Below, piece after piece: positions 8,550 through 16,457 of a stretch of 64,000 nt of DNA. How positions within the stretch are numbered: position 1 is the stretch's first letter; the number at the start of each line of letters is the position of its first letter. The stretch spans positions 1 to 64,000 of the forward strand of contig JAJFLR010000115.1 in NCBI GenBank assembly GCA_021772565.1. Direction: 5' to 3'. This DNA is from Opitutales bacterium. Lineage in GTDB: Bacteria > Verrucomicrobiota > Verrucomicrobiia > Opitutales > JAJFLR01. Below the pieces are notes generated by a model. The model saw nothing but the letters and a program-made list of their open reading frames with translations. It was not told where the DNA came from and did not search any database. Position numbers and translations under genes: made by a program.

Positions 8550-8705
8550 GGCCACAGATTAAACACAGATAAAACACGGATTAATTACAGATCAAATTAA
8601 GTATCTTGATCACGAGAATAAAACAAAAAATATCATTATAATAGGACTTTTAATATTTAATAAATTAATTAAAATCTGTGTTCAATCCGTGTTTCATCTG
8701 TGGCC
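8550..8705. repeat. Inverted repeat (GGCCACAGATnAAACAC arms) inserted in the mla operon
   Basis: Left arm GGCCACAGATTAAACACAGA begins at 8550; the right arm ends GTTTCATCTGTGGCC at 8705, reading as its near-complement. The AT-rich centre is about 80 bp and non-coding. The right arm reaches into the ORF-track start of the ATPase gene (8700), which is why that start is rejected. A related short hairpin occurs at 4405-4439. It looks like a small non-autonomous element between mlaE and mlaF. Confidence 0.75.
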
Positions 8706-8735
8706 AAAATTTATAAAAATAATTTATATCTGATA

Positions 8736-9524
8736 ATGACTAATAACAGAAATATCGGACAGGCAATATCAGTTAATGTTGTCGATCTATCAAAAAGTTT
8801 TGGCTCAGAAAAAGTTTTAAAGAATATAAACTTTAATGTAACACCAGGCGAAATTTTTGTAATTATGGGGCCAAGTGGAGCGGGTAAAAGTATCATGCTA
8901 AAACATATTATCGGGTTACTTAGACCTGATACCGGTAAAGTATTACTGAATGAGATGGATGTTATTGAAAGAAAAACTGTCGAACAAAATGTAATAGCCA
9001 TGGTATTCCAGGAAGGAGCGTTATTTAACTCATTGAATGTATTCGATAATCTAGCTTTATATCTACGTGAACACCGCAGGTATAATAAAAATAATATTCG
9101 AACTAAAGTTACTCACGCACTGGAAATGTTATCACTTGGTAATGCGATAGATAAATTTCCACCCGAACTTTCAGGTGGTATGAGAAAAAGAGTGGCGATT
9201 GCCCGGGCGCTGGTAATGGAACCTCAATTATTATTGTATGATGAACCAACATCAGAATTGGATCCTACAATGGGCGCAACAATCAGCGAAATTATTGCAA
9301 CTGTTAGAAATGAAACACAAGTCACAAGTATCGTGGTATCTCATGATCGTGATCTTGCATTGACTATTTCCGATCGTGTTGCCTTGATGATGGCTGGTGA
9401 AATTATTGAAATTAACACACCGGAAAATTTGACAAAATCAAAAGACCCACGAGTTCAATCATTTCTGAATCCAAAAATTAATATAGATCAACCACGTTTT
9501 AGACAGAAGGAGGAAAACAAATGA
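8736..9524 (+). CDS. mlaF: MlaF-family lipid ABC transporter ATPase
   Basis: ABC ATPase that energises phospholipid transport with MlaE and the MCE protein. Walker A GPSGAGKS, signature LSGGMRKRVAIARAL, and Walker B LLLYDEPTSELDPTMG with the family's ExD-Pro arrangement are all present. I moved the start from the GTG at 8700 to the ATG at 8736 (MTNNRNIG). The upstream dozen residues are encoded by the right arm of an inverted repeat and are not family-like. The stop overlaps the start of mlaD (ATGA), which also has a strong Shine-Dalgarno AAGGAGG. Confidence 0.93.
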   Translation: MTNNRNIGQAISVNVVDLSKSFGSEKVLKNINFNVTPGEIFVIMGPSGAGKSIMLKHIIGLLRPDTGKVLLNEMDVIERKTVEQNVIAMVFQEGALFNSLNVFDNLALYLREHRRYNKNNIRTKVTHALEMLSLGNAIDKFPPELSGGMRKRVAIARALVMEPQLLLYDEPTSELDPTMGATISEIIATVRNETQVTSIVVSHDRDLALTISDRVALMMAGEIIEINTPENLTKSKDPRVQSFLNPKINIDQPRFRQKEENK

Positions 9525-10516
9525 ATAATGCATTACAATCAATTCGAGTCGGTATATTTTTTGTCTTAGGATTAAGCTTACTTTATATCGTTTATGAAAT
9601 GTTAGGACAAAAGGACTTTAGTAAAAAAGAAGGCTATCATTTAACGGCAAGATTCGATGATATAAAATTAACAGCTGCAGGCGATGAAGTGAGAATGGCG
9701 GGTGTGAAAATAGGGACTGTCAATGAAACTCGATTAGTTGAAGGTCAGGCTGAAGTTGTTTTAAGAATTATTGATGAATACAAAATACCAGAAGACTCCA
9801 CTGTAATGATTGCAGCAGCAGGCTTATTGGGCAGAAATTATATCACAATTGCATACGGCAATGAAGCTGCTGGATTTCTTGCCGATGGGAACTCAATCAC
9901 TTCGAAGAAAAGTTTCGATATGAATGACATGATTGCTAAAGTTGGTCAGATCGGCGAAAAAATTGAAGTAGCTACAGCTAAATTCAGTGACTTCTTAGGC
10001 GGAGATGAAGAAGGTTCAAAAAACCCTTTTGCAAATATTAATGCACTCATTGATGAGAATAGAGAAAAAATTGAATCAATGATTAATAATATCCATGAAG
10101 TTACTGAAAAAATAAACAGAGGTGACGGGACGTTAGGCAAACTGATCAATGATGACTCAACTTTCAATGAGCTACAAACCGCAATGAGCGATATCAAGAA
10201 AACAGCTAGTTCTATTTCCACTACTTTTGAAGAGGCCAAAACTCTCATTGACGATATTAAAAAGGGAGAAGGAACTTTAGGTAAATTAATTTATGATGAT
10301 AGTCTAGCAAAGCAAATAGACGATGTGACAATTAACTTCCGCAGCTTTTCAGAAAAACTAAATTCTGATGAAGGAACAATTGGATTATTGCTAAAGGATG
10401 ATACGATTTACAGAGATTTAAAAAGCTTACTTAATAAAGCTGAAAGAACAGTTGACGGAGTGAGTGACTCTGGTCCAATTTCTGCCGTTGGCGTTGCGGC
10501 AAATGCGCTGTTTTAA
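9521..10516 (+). CDS. mlaD: MlaD/MCE-domain substrate-binding protein
   Basis: Single N-terminal membrane anchor (VGIFFVLGLSLLYIVYEML, ~9-27), then the MCE domain: YHLTARFDDIKLTAAGDEVRMAGVKIG (in part) and AAAGLLGRNYITIAYG. After this comes a long helical C-terminal region with repeats of the type GxGTLGKLxxDDS (RGDGTLGKLINDDS, KGEGTLGKLIYDDS, DEGTIGLLLKDD). These are common in MCE proteins outside E. coli and may form the periplasmic tunnel. Start overlaps mlaF by 4 bp and is preceded by AAGGAGG, one of the few strong ribosome-binding sites seen here. Confidence 0.93.
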   Translation: MNNALQSIRVGIFFVLGLSLLYIVYEMLGQKDFSKKEGYHLTARFDDIKLTAAGDEVRMAGVKIGTVNETRLVEGQAEVVLRIIDEYKIPEDSTVMIAAAGLLGRNYITIAYGNEAAGFLADGNSITSKKSFDMNDMIAKVGQIGEKIEVATAKFSDFLGGDEEGSKNPFANINALIDENREKIESMINNIHEVTEKINRGDGTLGKLINDDSTFNELQTAMSDIKKTASSISTTFEEAKTLIDDIKKGEGTLGKLIYDDSLAKQIDDVTINFRSFSEKLNSDEGTIGLLLKDDTIYRDLKSLLNKAERTVDGVSDSGPISAVGVAANALF

Positions 10517-10573
10517 TTAATTACAAATTAGTTGTTCGTAATCAGTGAAATCGAGTACAACTATAAATATTTA

Positions 10574-10601
10574 ATTCGTAATTCGTAATTCGTAATTCGT
10601 A
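10574..10601. repeat. Four tandem copies of the heptamer ATTCGTA
   Basis: ATTCGTA is repeated four times without error between the converging mlaD and acyl-ligase genes, ending next to the ligase stop codon. It is a short simple-sequence repeat of unknown role; its copy number could vary by slippage. Confidence 0.9.
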
Positions 10602-10602
10602 A

Positions 10603-12138
10603 TTATAATATATTCGGTCCGTATTTTTGAACAGTTATTCTACGATTCGGCTTTCCAGTCGGAGTGCGTGGAATTTCAGAAATTATTTCTACATGTCTTG
10701 GCACCATATGAGCTGGTAATTTTTTTCGCGCAAAAGATAAGAACTGTTTTAATGACCATTTTCCCGGATCATGTGGAACAATAAATATCCAGGGAATTTG
10801 ATTGAGAACTTTTTGAGGATCGGCAACACCGGCAACCAGATATTCTTTTACGCCATCTAAAATGCCAAATTCATTTTCTACTTCAGCAGGAAAAAATGAA
10901 AAGCCTCCACAATTTATCATGTCATCACGGCGCCCTTTATAGACTACAAAATGATCTTCATCAACATAACCAAAATCACCCGTAAGCAACCAGCCATCTC
11001 GAAATTTATTATCATTAAGTTCTTCATTATTCCAATACTGCCCAATACGATCTGAAGCTCGCAACAAAATTTCGCCTTCTTGATTAGCATCTAAAAATAT
11101 TCCATTTTCATCGGCAATGGCTATTTCAACTCCATGGGTAACCTGTCCAATTGTGTGGAGTTTATTTAAATTTTCTCTAGAATTGAGAATAAGAGCCCGA
11201 GAGCATTCGGTAAGGCCATATTGGAAAAAAACATTGGCTGTTGGAAAATACTCTAATAATTTTTTAATTTCACTCGATGATAACGGTGCACTGGCAATTT
11301 CAATTGATCTAAAATTTCTGGTCATACTTTTTATTTTCTCCGGATCTGATTGCAGCAAACTTCTTATCAAAGGAGGTGTGGAAAAAAATCCGGTTATACC
11401 AAAATTTTGAATATCCTCCAATACTGCTGTCACTGTGATAAAACCTTCAGGAATAACCACACACCCACCCGTCAACAATGTTGAAGTAACTCGCTGCCAG
11501 CCTCCACTGTGTGTCATTGGACAAAGAACAAGATCACGATGCGAACTGTCCATACCAATTATTTCTGAAAGAGTTTTGGCAATATTCATTAAATGGTTAT
11601 GCTGCAAAGTTACGGCTTTAGGTAAGCCGGTAGAGCCAGCTGAAAATAATATTAAGGCCGGGCTATTTTCATCTACAGATTTAGTTGTTGTATTATTCTG
11701 TACATTAATTTCAGGCGTAATTGATATTTTTATTTTATCAGCGTCTAATTTAAAAATATAATTCTGAATTATTGCGTGCAGGAAGTCAGCTTTACTGGAT
11801 GAACTCAGACAAAATTTTGGCTCAGTATTTTTTATAATATAATTAAGTCGCTCATCCCCTGCTTTGTCATCAATCGGCACAGCAATTGCACCGATAGATG
11901 TGATCGCCATAAATGCAATTACGTATTCAATTGAATTTCCCAACATCAATGCGATCCGATCACCCTGCTCGGCACCCGCATGAATAAGTTTATTGGCAGA
12001 ATATTCTATATTAAGAATTAAGTCAGCATAGGTTAATTCTACATCACCGCATTTTAAAGCTAACGATAATTTTTGTTCATCCGATATCGATGAAAAAATT
12101 TGCTGAAACAGACTTTGCTCTATCCTGTTTTCACTCAC
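10603..12138 (-). CDS. AMP-dependent acyl/aryl-CoA synthetase-type ligase
   Basis: Member of the ANL superfamily, which activates a carboxylic acid as an acyl-AMP before thioester formation. At 511 aa it has the P-loop LILFSAGSTGLPKAV, FFQYGLTECSRA (A5), LLTGDFGYVDEDHFVVYKGRRDDMI (A7-A8, in part) and PRTPTGKPNRR with the catalytic Lys (A10). The substrate cannot be read from sequence. It follows the PEP-mutase-like gene by 39 bp on the same strand, and the two with the upstream Ldh2-type dehydrogenase may form a pathway acting on a 2-oxo or 2-hydroxy acid. Confidence 0.85.
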   Translation of the reverse strand: MSENRIEQSLFQQIFSSISDEQKLSLALKCGDVELTYADLILNIEYSANKLIHAGAEQGDRIALMLGNSIEYVIAFMAITSIGAIAVPIDDKAGDERLNYIIKNTEPKFCLSSSSKADFLHAIIQNYIFKLDADKIKISITPEINVQNNTTTKSVDENSPALILFSAGSTGLPKAVTLQHNHLMNIAKTLSEIIGMDSSHRDLVLCPMTHSGGWQRVTSTLLTGGCVVIPEGFITVTAVLEDIQNFGITGFFSTPPLIRSLLQSDPEKIKSMTRNFRSIEIASAPLSSSEIKKLLEYFPTANVFFQYGLTECSRALILNSRENLNKLHTIGQVTHGVEIAIADENGIFLDANQEGEILLRASDRIGQYWNNEELNDNKFRDGWLLTGDFGYVDEDHFVVYKGRRDDMINCGGFSFFPAEVENEFGILDGVKEYLVAGVADPQKVLNQIPWIFIVPHDPGKWSLKQFLSFARKKLPAHMVPRHVEIISEIPRTPTGKPNRRITVQKYGPNIL

Positions 12139-12177
12139 ACTAATTAAATTTATAAAAAATTCTAACTTTCTTATTAA

Positions 12178-13053
12178 CTAACTTGTGATGTATCGACTTT
12201 CTAATTCTTTAATTCTGTCATAGCCAACTAATTCAAAAATATTTGGTAATGTGCTGATCTGATCATCGACTGCTGAAATAGTTTGCTTATCTACAATTTG
12301 CTTGAACACAGATTCCATTGACAACACAGCTGCTCTCAAACCTTGATTAGCAAAAATAATTACTTTGTAACCCATCCCATCGAGTTCAGCAGCAGTGGTT
12401 GTTGGATACATAGTTGGAACTGAAACCAAGGGAATTCTATCGCCCCATCCAGCAGCAAATGCTTTCATCTCACCCGCAGTTGAATCTTTTGATTGAATTA
12501 AAATTAAATCTGCACCGGCGTCTGCGTAAGCATTGGCTCTTTTCAACGCTTCCTCTAATCCAAGACCAGCTACAAAAGCTTCAGTTCTGGCGATAACTAA
12601 AAAATCTGGATTTTGTTGTGTAGCTTTAGCAGCTTTTACTTTAGAAGCAAATTCTTCCAGGCTAACAAGATCCCGTTTGAGTCCTGAAACCAAACTACAC
12701 CGTTTGGGATGATGATAGTCTTCCATACAAATTCCTGCGATACCGACAGATTCATATTCGGCAACCATTCGTGTCACATTAATCACATCACCGTAACCAT
12801 TATCGACATCAGCAATGACAGGTAAATTAGTACAACGATTAATATCTTTAGTGACATCGAGGTGCTCAGTCATCGTCACTAACCCAACATCGGGAATTCC
12901 TTTACTTGCACTAATACAAAATCCACTTGCCCAAATTGCGTGAAAACCGGCTCGCTCAGAAAGTTTTGATGAAATTCCATCATGTGCACCACTCAGTAAA
13001 ACACTGCCAGGATTTTTTAGTAATTGCCGAAATTTTTTCGATTTATTCTCCAT
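12178..13053 (-). CDS. PEP mutase / isocitrate lyase superfamily enzyme with atypical gating loop
   Basis: The 291-aa length and overall sequence match the phosphoenolpyruvate mutase branch: DVDNGYG (82-88), IWASGFCISAS, and the C-terminal FANQGLRAAVLSMESV region. Catalytic-loop residues differ. The mutase hallmark EDKxxxxxNS reads EDYHHPKRCS (111-120): the first Lys is Tyr and the key Asn is Cys. A Cys there (PKRC) is what lyases of the superfamily carry (K[KR]CGH in isocitrate and methylisocitrate lyases). The following IARTEAF also mixes mutase (IARVEAF) and lyase (ARTDA) forms. It could be a C-C or C-P bond lyase/hydrolase rather than a mutase. Fold assignment is strong; reaction unknown. 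Confidence 0.8.
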   Translation of the reverse strand: MENKSKKFRQLLKNPGSVLLSGAHDGISSKLSERAGFHAIWASGFCISASKGIPDVGLVTMTEHLDVTKDINRCTNLPVIADVDNGYGDVINVTRMVAEYESVGIAGICMEDYHHPKRCSLVSGLKRDLVSLEEFASKVKAAKATQQNPDFLVIARTEAFVAGLGLEEALKRANAYADAGADLILIQSKDSTAGEMKAFAAGWGDRIPLVSVPTMYPTTTAAELDGMGYKVIIFANQGLRAAVLSMESVFKQIVDKQTISAVDDQISTLPNIFELVGYDRIKELESRYITS

Positions 13054-13110
13054 AATTAGTACCTCAATTTTAAAATCCTGACATATTTAGCAAGGAATTA
13101 ATTATTATTT

Positions 13111-13577
13111 TGTCATCGCGAGGAGCAACGCGAGCCGACTGCGCCATAGTAGCCTCTGGCTACGACGGCTGTACGCGGCGCGATCCATGACTTTTAATTA
13201 TTCACATAGATTGCCACACCCTGCCTCAGCAGGTCTCGCAATGACAATCGCACAACTTTGTCATCGCGAGGAGCAACGCGACGCGGCGATCCATAACTTT
13301 TCTTTTTTCACATAGATTACCACACCCTGCCTCAGCAGGTCTCGCAATGACAATCGTACAACTTTTGTCATCGCGAGGAGCAACGCGACGCGGTGATCCA
13401 TAACTTTTCTTTATTCACATAGATTGCCACACCCTGCCTCAGCAGGTCTCGCAATGACAATCGTACAACTTTTGTCATCGCGAGGAGCAACGCGACGCGG
13501 CGATCCATAACTTTTCTTTATTCACATAGATTGCCACACCCTGCCTCAGCAGGTCTCGCAATGACAATCGTACAATT
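13111..13577. repeat. Tandem array of REP-like units (four copies, 107-bp period)
   Basis: Units start at 13111, 13259, 13366 and 13473 with TGTCATCGCGAGGAGCAACG. The last three have a period of 107 bp and are nearly identical. The first is about 40 bp longer because of an insert containing GTAGCC/GGCTAC. Each unit is bounded by TGTCATCGCGAG and CTCGCAATGACA (inverted), contains a CCTGC-CTCA-GCAGG hairpin, and is joined by an ATCGTACAACTT linker. Much more GC-rich than flanking DNA. The same core modules recur inside the elements at 34978-35243 and 63277-63534. The remaining bases of the 13054-13655 gap show no gene. Confidence 0.92.
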
Positions 13578-13655
13578 TTGGTTCCGGCTTCGCCGGGTTA
13601 GGATTATTTTGTATTTATACTAAATTTTTAAACCCATCAAGTATATGTTATAAAT

Positions 13656-14648
13656 TTATTTCTTCAAATTAATTAGTCGATTTATTTCAAGATATGTTTG
13701 TTTAGAAAATTCAACGATTCCCTTTTCGCTAAACTTTTTTAAACTTTTGCCAGACTCCCAACCAGGAATTCTAATACCATCATTCTTTTGTTTATTAAGC
13801 CAATCGTTTATTAATGGCATTCCACTTTCTAAAATTTTTGGCCCAATAAAAACACAAAACACTCCTGTGCTATTTGAAATTTGAGCTAAATCCGATGACT
13901 TGCCAATTTTAGTTAAAAGCTCAACAGCCATAGCAAGAGCAAATGATTTATGTGAACCCCCAAAAGGTAGCAGAGCACCTAGCCCTTTAGTTGGAAAAAC
14001 TTGAGATGAATCAGTTGTCGGTTTTCCACAAGAATTTATAGCCGAATTTTCTGGTAATGCATCACCTGTAAGTTGGCTCAATAATAATTGACCGTGAGTG
14101 ATCGCGCTCATTGAACTGTCAGAAATAAAAAATTCGGGTGCCGATGGTATACCAATACATATTGGGTTTGTTCCAACTACTGGCTTTTTTGCTCCAATAG
14201 GAGCAACCCTATGAGGCGAACTAGAAACTATAATAACAGCCGACCTTTTACTACATGCCAGTCGTGCCCAGTCGCCAATGGCACCACTCGGGTATACTGA
14301 GTCTCCTGAAATAACACATAGTCCATCTCGCTCACAGACTTCACACCCAGTGTCTACAATATTTTTCATAATCGGATAACCCAAATTATTTTTCCCATTC
14401 ACTTGAAAATACGTCTCAGTAACTTTTTCAGGATGTGGTGAAGATTTAAAACCGAATGGACCAAATTTACCGGAATCAGCGATATATTTAAATCGAATTA
14501 ACCCATGATCCACTTTGCCCGACTGCTCTGCACGAATTAAATGATTGTTAGTTTCAGACGCATCTTCAGGTAATAACTCCAGTATTTGACTAAGATAGGA
14601 ATTCAGTTTGTGGCTTAACTCTTCCGTATTTAGTGAAATTTGAGACAT
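13656..14648 (-). CDS. Malate/lactate/ureidoglycolate dehydrogenase family (Ldh2) oxidoreductase
   Basis: NAD(P)-dependent 2-hydroxyacid dehydrogenase of the Ldh2/YlbC fold, unrelated to classical LDH. Support: SGKVDHGLIRF near residues 49-59 (the family's H-G-x-x-R), VVGTNPICIGIPS (nucleotide site), and PFGGSHKSFALAMAVELL, the usual P-F-G-G-x-K-G site reading GGSHKS here. Length 330 aa is standard. It lies upstream of the PEP-mutase-like and ligase genes on the same strand but is separated by the repeat array. A likely role is interconversion of a 2-oxo acid and its hydroxy form; the substrate is unknown. A hairpin with a T-run lies about 55 bp upstream. Confidence 0.85.
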   Translation of the reverse strand: MSQISLNTEELSHKLNSYLSQILELLPEDASETNNHLIRAEQSGKVDHGLIRFKYIADSGKFGPFGFKSSPHPEKVTETYFQVNGKNNLGYPIMKNIVDTGCEVCERDGLCVISGDSVYPSGAIGDWARLACSKRSAVIIVSSSPHRVAPIGAKKPVVGTNPICIGIPSAPEFFISDSSMSAITHGQLLLSQLTGDALPENSAINSCGKPTTDSSQVFPTKGLGALLPFGGSHKSFALAMAVELLTKIGKSSDLAQISNSTGVFCVFIGPKILESGMPLINDWLNKQKNDGIRIPGWESGKSLKKFSEKGIVEFSKQTYLEINRLINLKK

Positions 14649-14699
14649 AGATTTATCTTAGATAAAAAATACTTTATCGATGTTAAGGCAAGTTTAGAA

Positions 14700-14765
14700 C
14701 ACAAAAAGAGCGTATCCCCCGGGTAAAAAACACAACAAAAAAAACCCCGACATTAGGATACGCCC
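14700..14765 (-). promoter_or_regulatory. Stem-loop with U-tract upstream of the Ldh2-type gene
   Basis: Read on the minus strand, GCGTATCC and GGATACGC form a perfect 8-bp stem. Inside it GGGT pairs with ACCC and closes a T-rich loop, and CTCTTTTTGTG follows the stem. The layout resembles a rho-independent terminator placed in the leader of the Ldh2 gene, roughly 55 bp before its ATG, so it may attenuate transcription. No known riboswitch class was recognised. Confidence 0.45.
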
Positions 14766-15353
14766 CTCTTACCAACACTTCTTCTCTTATTTAACCCATC
14801 TTTCTCTAAAATTTTTGGACATAATTTGCCCTATTGTAGTTCCCCAGTCTGTATATTAGCACTTCTAAGAAATAATTCAACTAATTACAATACAAATTTA
14901 ACACTTCTTTTAAGTTTTGTGTATTAACAATTATCTGCACTTATCTATATGCTGATTAATGGTTTAAAACTGGTCACCAATTAACAGTTGGCCTGTTTTT
15001 GCAAAATTAATGGTAAAATATTGTGTCATACTCATGTTGGTAGTTCAACAATTAAATTTGTTATCAATGATAAATAATAGTTTTACTAATCATTTTACTC
15101 AATTTGATTTATAAAGAGTTCTAGAAGTAATAAAATTTGAAAAATCTTGAATAGTTTAAAATTGTAGCAAGCGTCAAAAAAATTTGCATTTTAAAAATTA
15201 ATTTATTAATTAATTAATAAAATAGCTTGATTCAATAATATATCACTATATGTTTATTTTAAAAATAGCTTGATATCTTTAACATTTAGCTATTGTAAAT
15301 TAGGTATAATAAATAAACTAAAATCCATTAATAATTAAACTAATATTATAATA
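14766..15353. other. AT-rich intergenic region, no gene
   Basis: No plausible reading frame. Very AT-rich, with runs of TTAATTAATTAA. A 13-bp direct repeat, AAAATAGCTTGAT, occurs at 15219-15231 and 15262-15274, some 80-135 bp before the TIGR02597 gene, and could mark a regulator site. The rest shows nothing I can interpret. Confidence 0.5.
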
Positions 15354-16424
15354 ATGATAATTAAACCGATTAAGTATTTGGCAGTAACAATTTTATGCAC
15401 AATTTTATCATCTCCAATAAATGCTCAAACTAGCGTGACAACAGACCCCGTCGGGTTTATCACACTTAATGTTAAAGGAGCCGGGACTAATCAATTTGCT
15501 TTCTCGCTAGTTGGACTTGGCATGTTTAATCCGGTTGATTTTCAAGGCGCCGTTACTGCAGTTCCTGCGTTTAATCAATTAACGGTTTCAGGTGCTACTT
15601 TTGATAACTTTACTGGTGGTCAATATTTTGTAGAGTTTTTAACTGATCCAAATAGTAGTTTACTCGTTACGATTACGTCAGCTTCAGGAGATACATTAAC
15701 ATTATCAAACACCCAAGCAGAACTAGATCTGACTTCTGGAAATAATGCAATAAACTTGGCTGACGCCACTGCCGATACTTTTAGAATTCGCAAGCACCAT
15801 ACACTAGCATCTGTATTTGGAGCAAATAATACTGCTGGATTTACTGGCGCAACAAGTGCAGGTGGTGCAGATGAAATAATCTTATATGATCCAGTTACAC
15901 AGACATCAAATTGTTATTTTTATTCAACATTTGGAACCGCTCAGTGGAGGCCTTGTGACGATGCTTTTTTTGGCGTTGCTAATGATACAATTATATTTCC
16001 TGAATCTGGATTAATAGTAAAACGCAAAGCATCAACAGATGTTAATATAAAACTATTAGGTGCTGTTAAGACAAAAGATACAAATTTGGCTGTTTTGACT
16101 GGATTTAACGTTTTAGCTAATATTTATCCAACTAAAGTATCATTATTGAATTCAGGATTATTTACTGGAGATTCTGCAACAGGAGTTGCAAGTGCGACTA
16201 GTGCTGGAGCGGCAGACGAAGTCATTATTTATGACTCAGCAACTCAAACATCTAAATGTTTCTTTTATTCAACATTTGGTACCGCACAATGGAGACCATG
16301 TGATGATCCTTTTTTTGGTGAGGCTAACAATGAAGAAATTCCAATTGGTGCTTCAATTATAATTAAAAGAAAAAATTCTCAAAAATTTGCTTGGATAGCA
16401 CCGCAAAGACCTGCTAACTTATAA
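15354..16424 (+). CDS. TIGR02597-like secreted protein with duplicated domain
   Basis: Signal peptide MIIKPIKYLAVTILCTILSSPINA, cleaved before QTSVTTDPVGFITLNV. That mature start (TDPVGFI.LNV) is typical of TIGR02597 family proteins known mainly from Verrucomicrobiota. The body contains a clear internal duplication: DEIILYDPVTQTSNCYFYST and DEVIIYDSATQTSKCFFYST, each followed by FGTAQWRPCDD and FFG. Each copy carries two Cys residues that could pair. There is no PEP-CTERM tail; the neighbour 33 bp downstream has one. Function unknown; probably periplasmic or surface exposed. Confidence 0.8.
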   Translation: MIIKPIKYLAVTILCTILSSPINAQTSVTTDPVGFITLNVKGAGTNQFAFSLVGLGMFNPVDFQGAVTAVPAFNQLTVSGATFDNFTGGQYFVEFLTDPNSSLLVTITSASGDTLTLSNTQAELDLTSGNNAINLADATADTFRIRKHHTLASVFGANNTAGFTGATSAGGADEIILYDPVTQTSNCYFYSTFGTAQWRPCDDAFFGVANDTIIFPESGLIVKRKASTDVNIKLLGAVKTKDTNLAVLTGFNVLANIYPTKVSLLNSGLFTGDSATGVASATSAGAADEVIIYDSATQTSKCFFYSTFGTAQWRPCDDPFFGEANNEEIPIGASIIIKRKNSQKFAWIAPQRPANL

Positions 16425-16457
16425 ATATTAAATCCTTAAATTAAATTAATAAATAAT

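Noticed and set aside
8700-8735. GTG start for mlaF at 8700
   Set aside because: The codon is formed by the right arm of an inverted repeat; family homology starts after the ATG at 8736.
13111-13577. CRISPR array
   Set aside because: Periodic, but the whole 107-bp unit is repeated including the linker; there are no unique spacers and no cas genes.
12178-14648. Classical phosphonate biosynthesis cluster
   Set aside because: The PEP-mutase-like enzyme lacks the EDKxxxxxNS motif and no phosphonopyruvate decarboxylase or aminotransferase is present.
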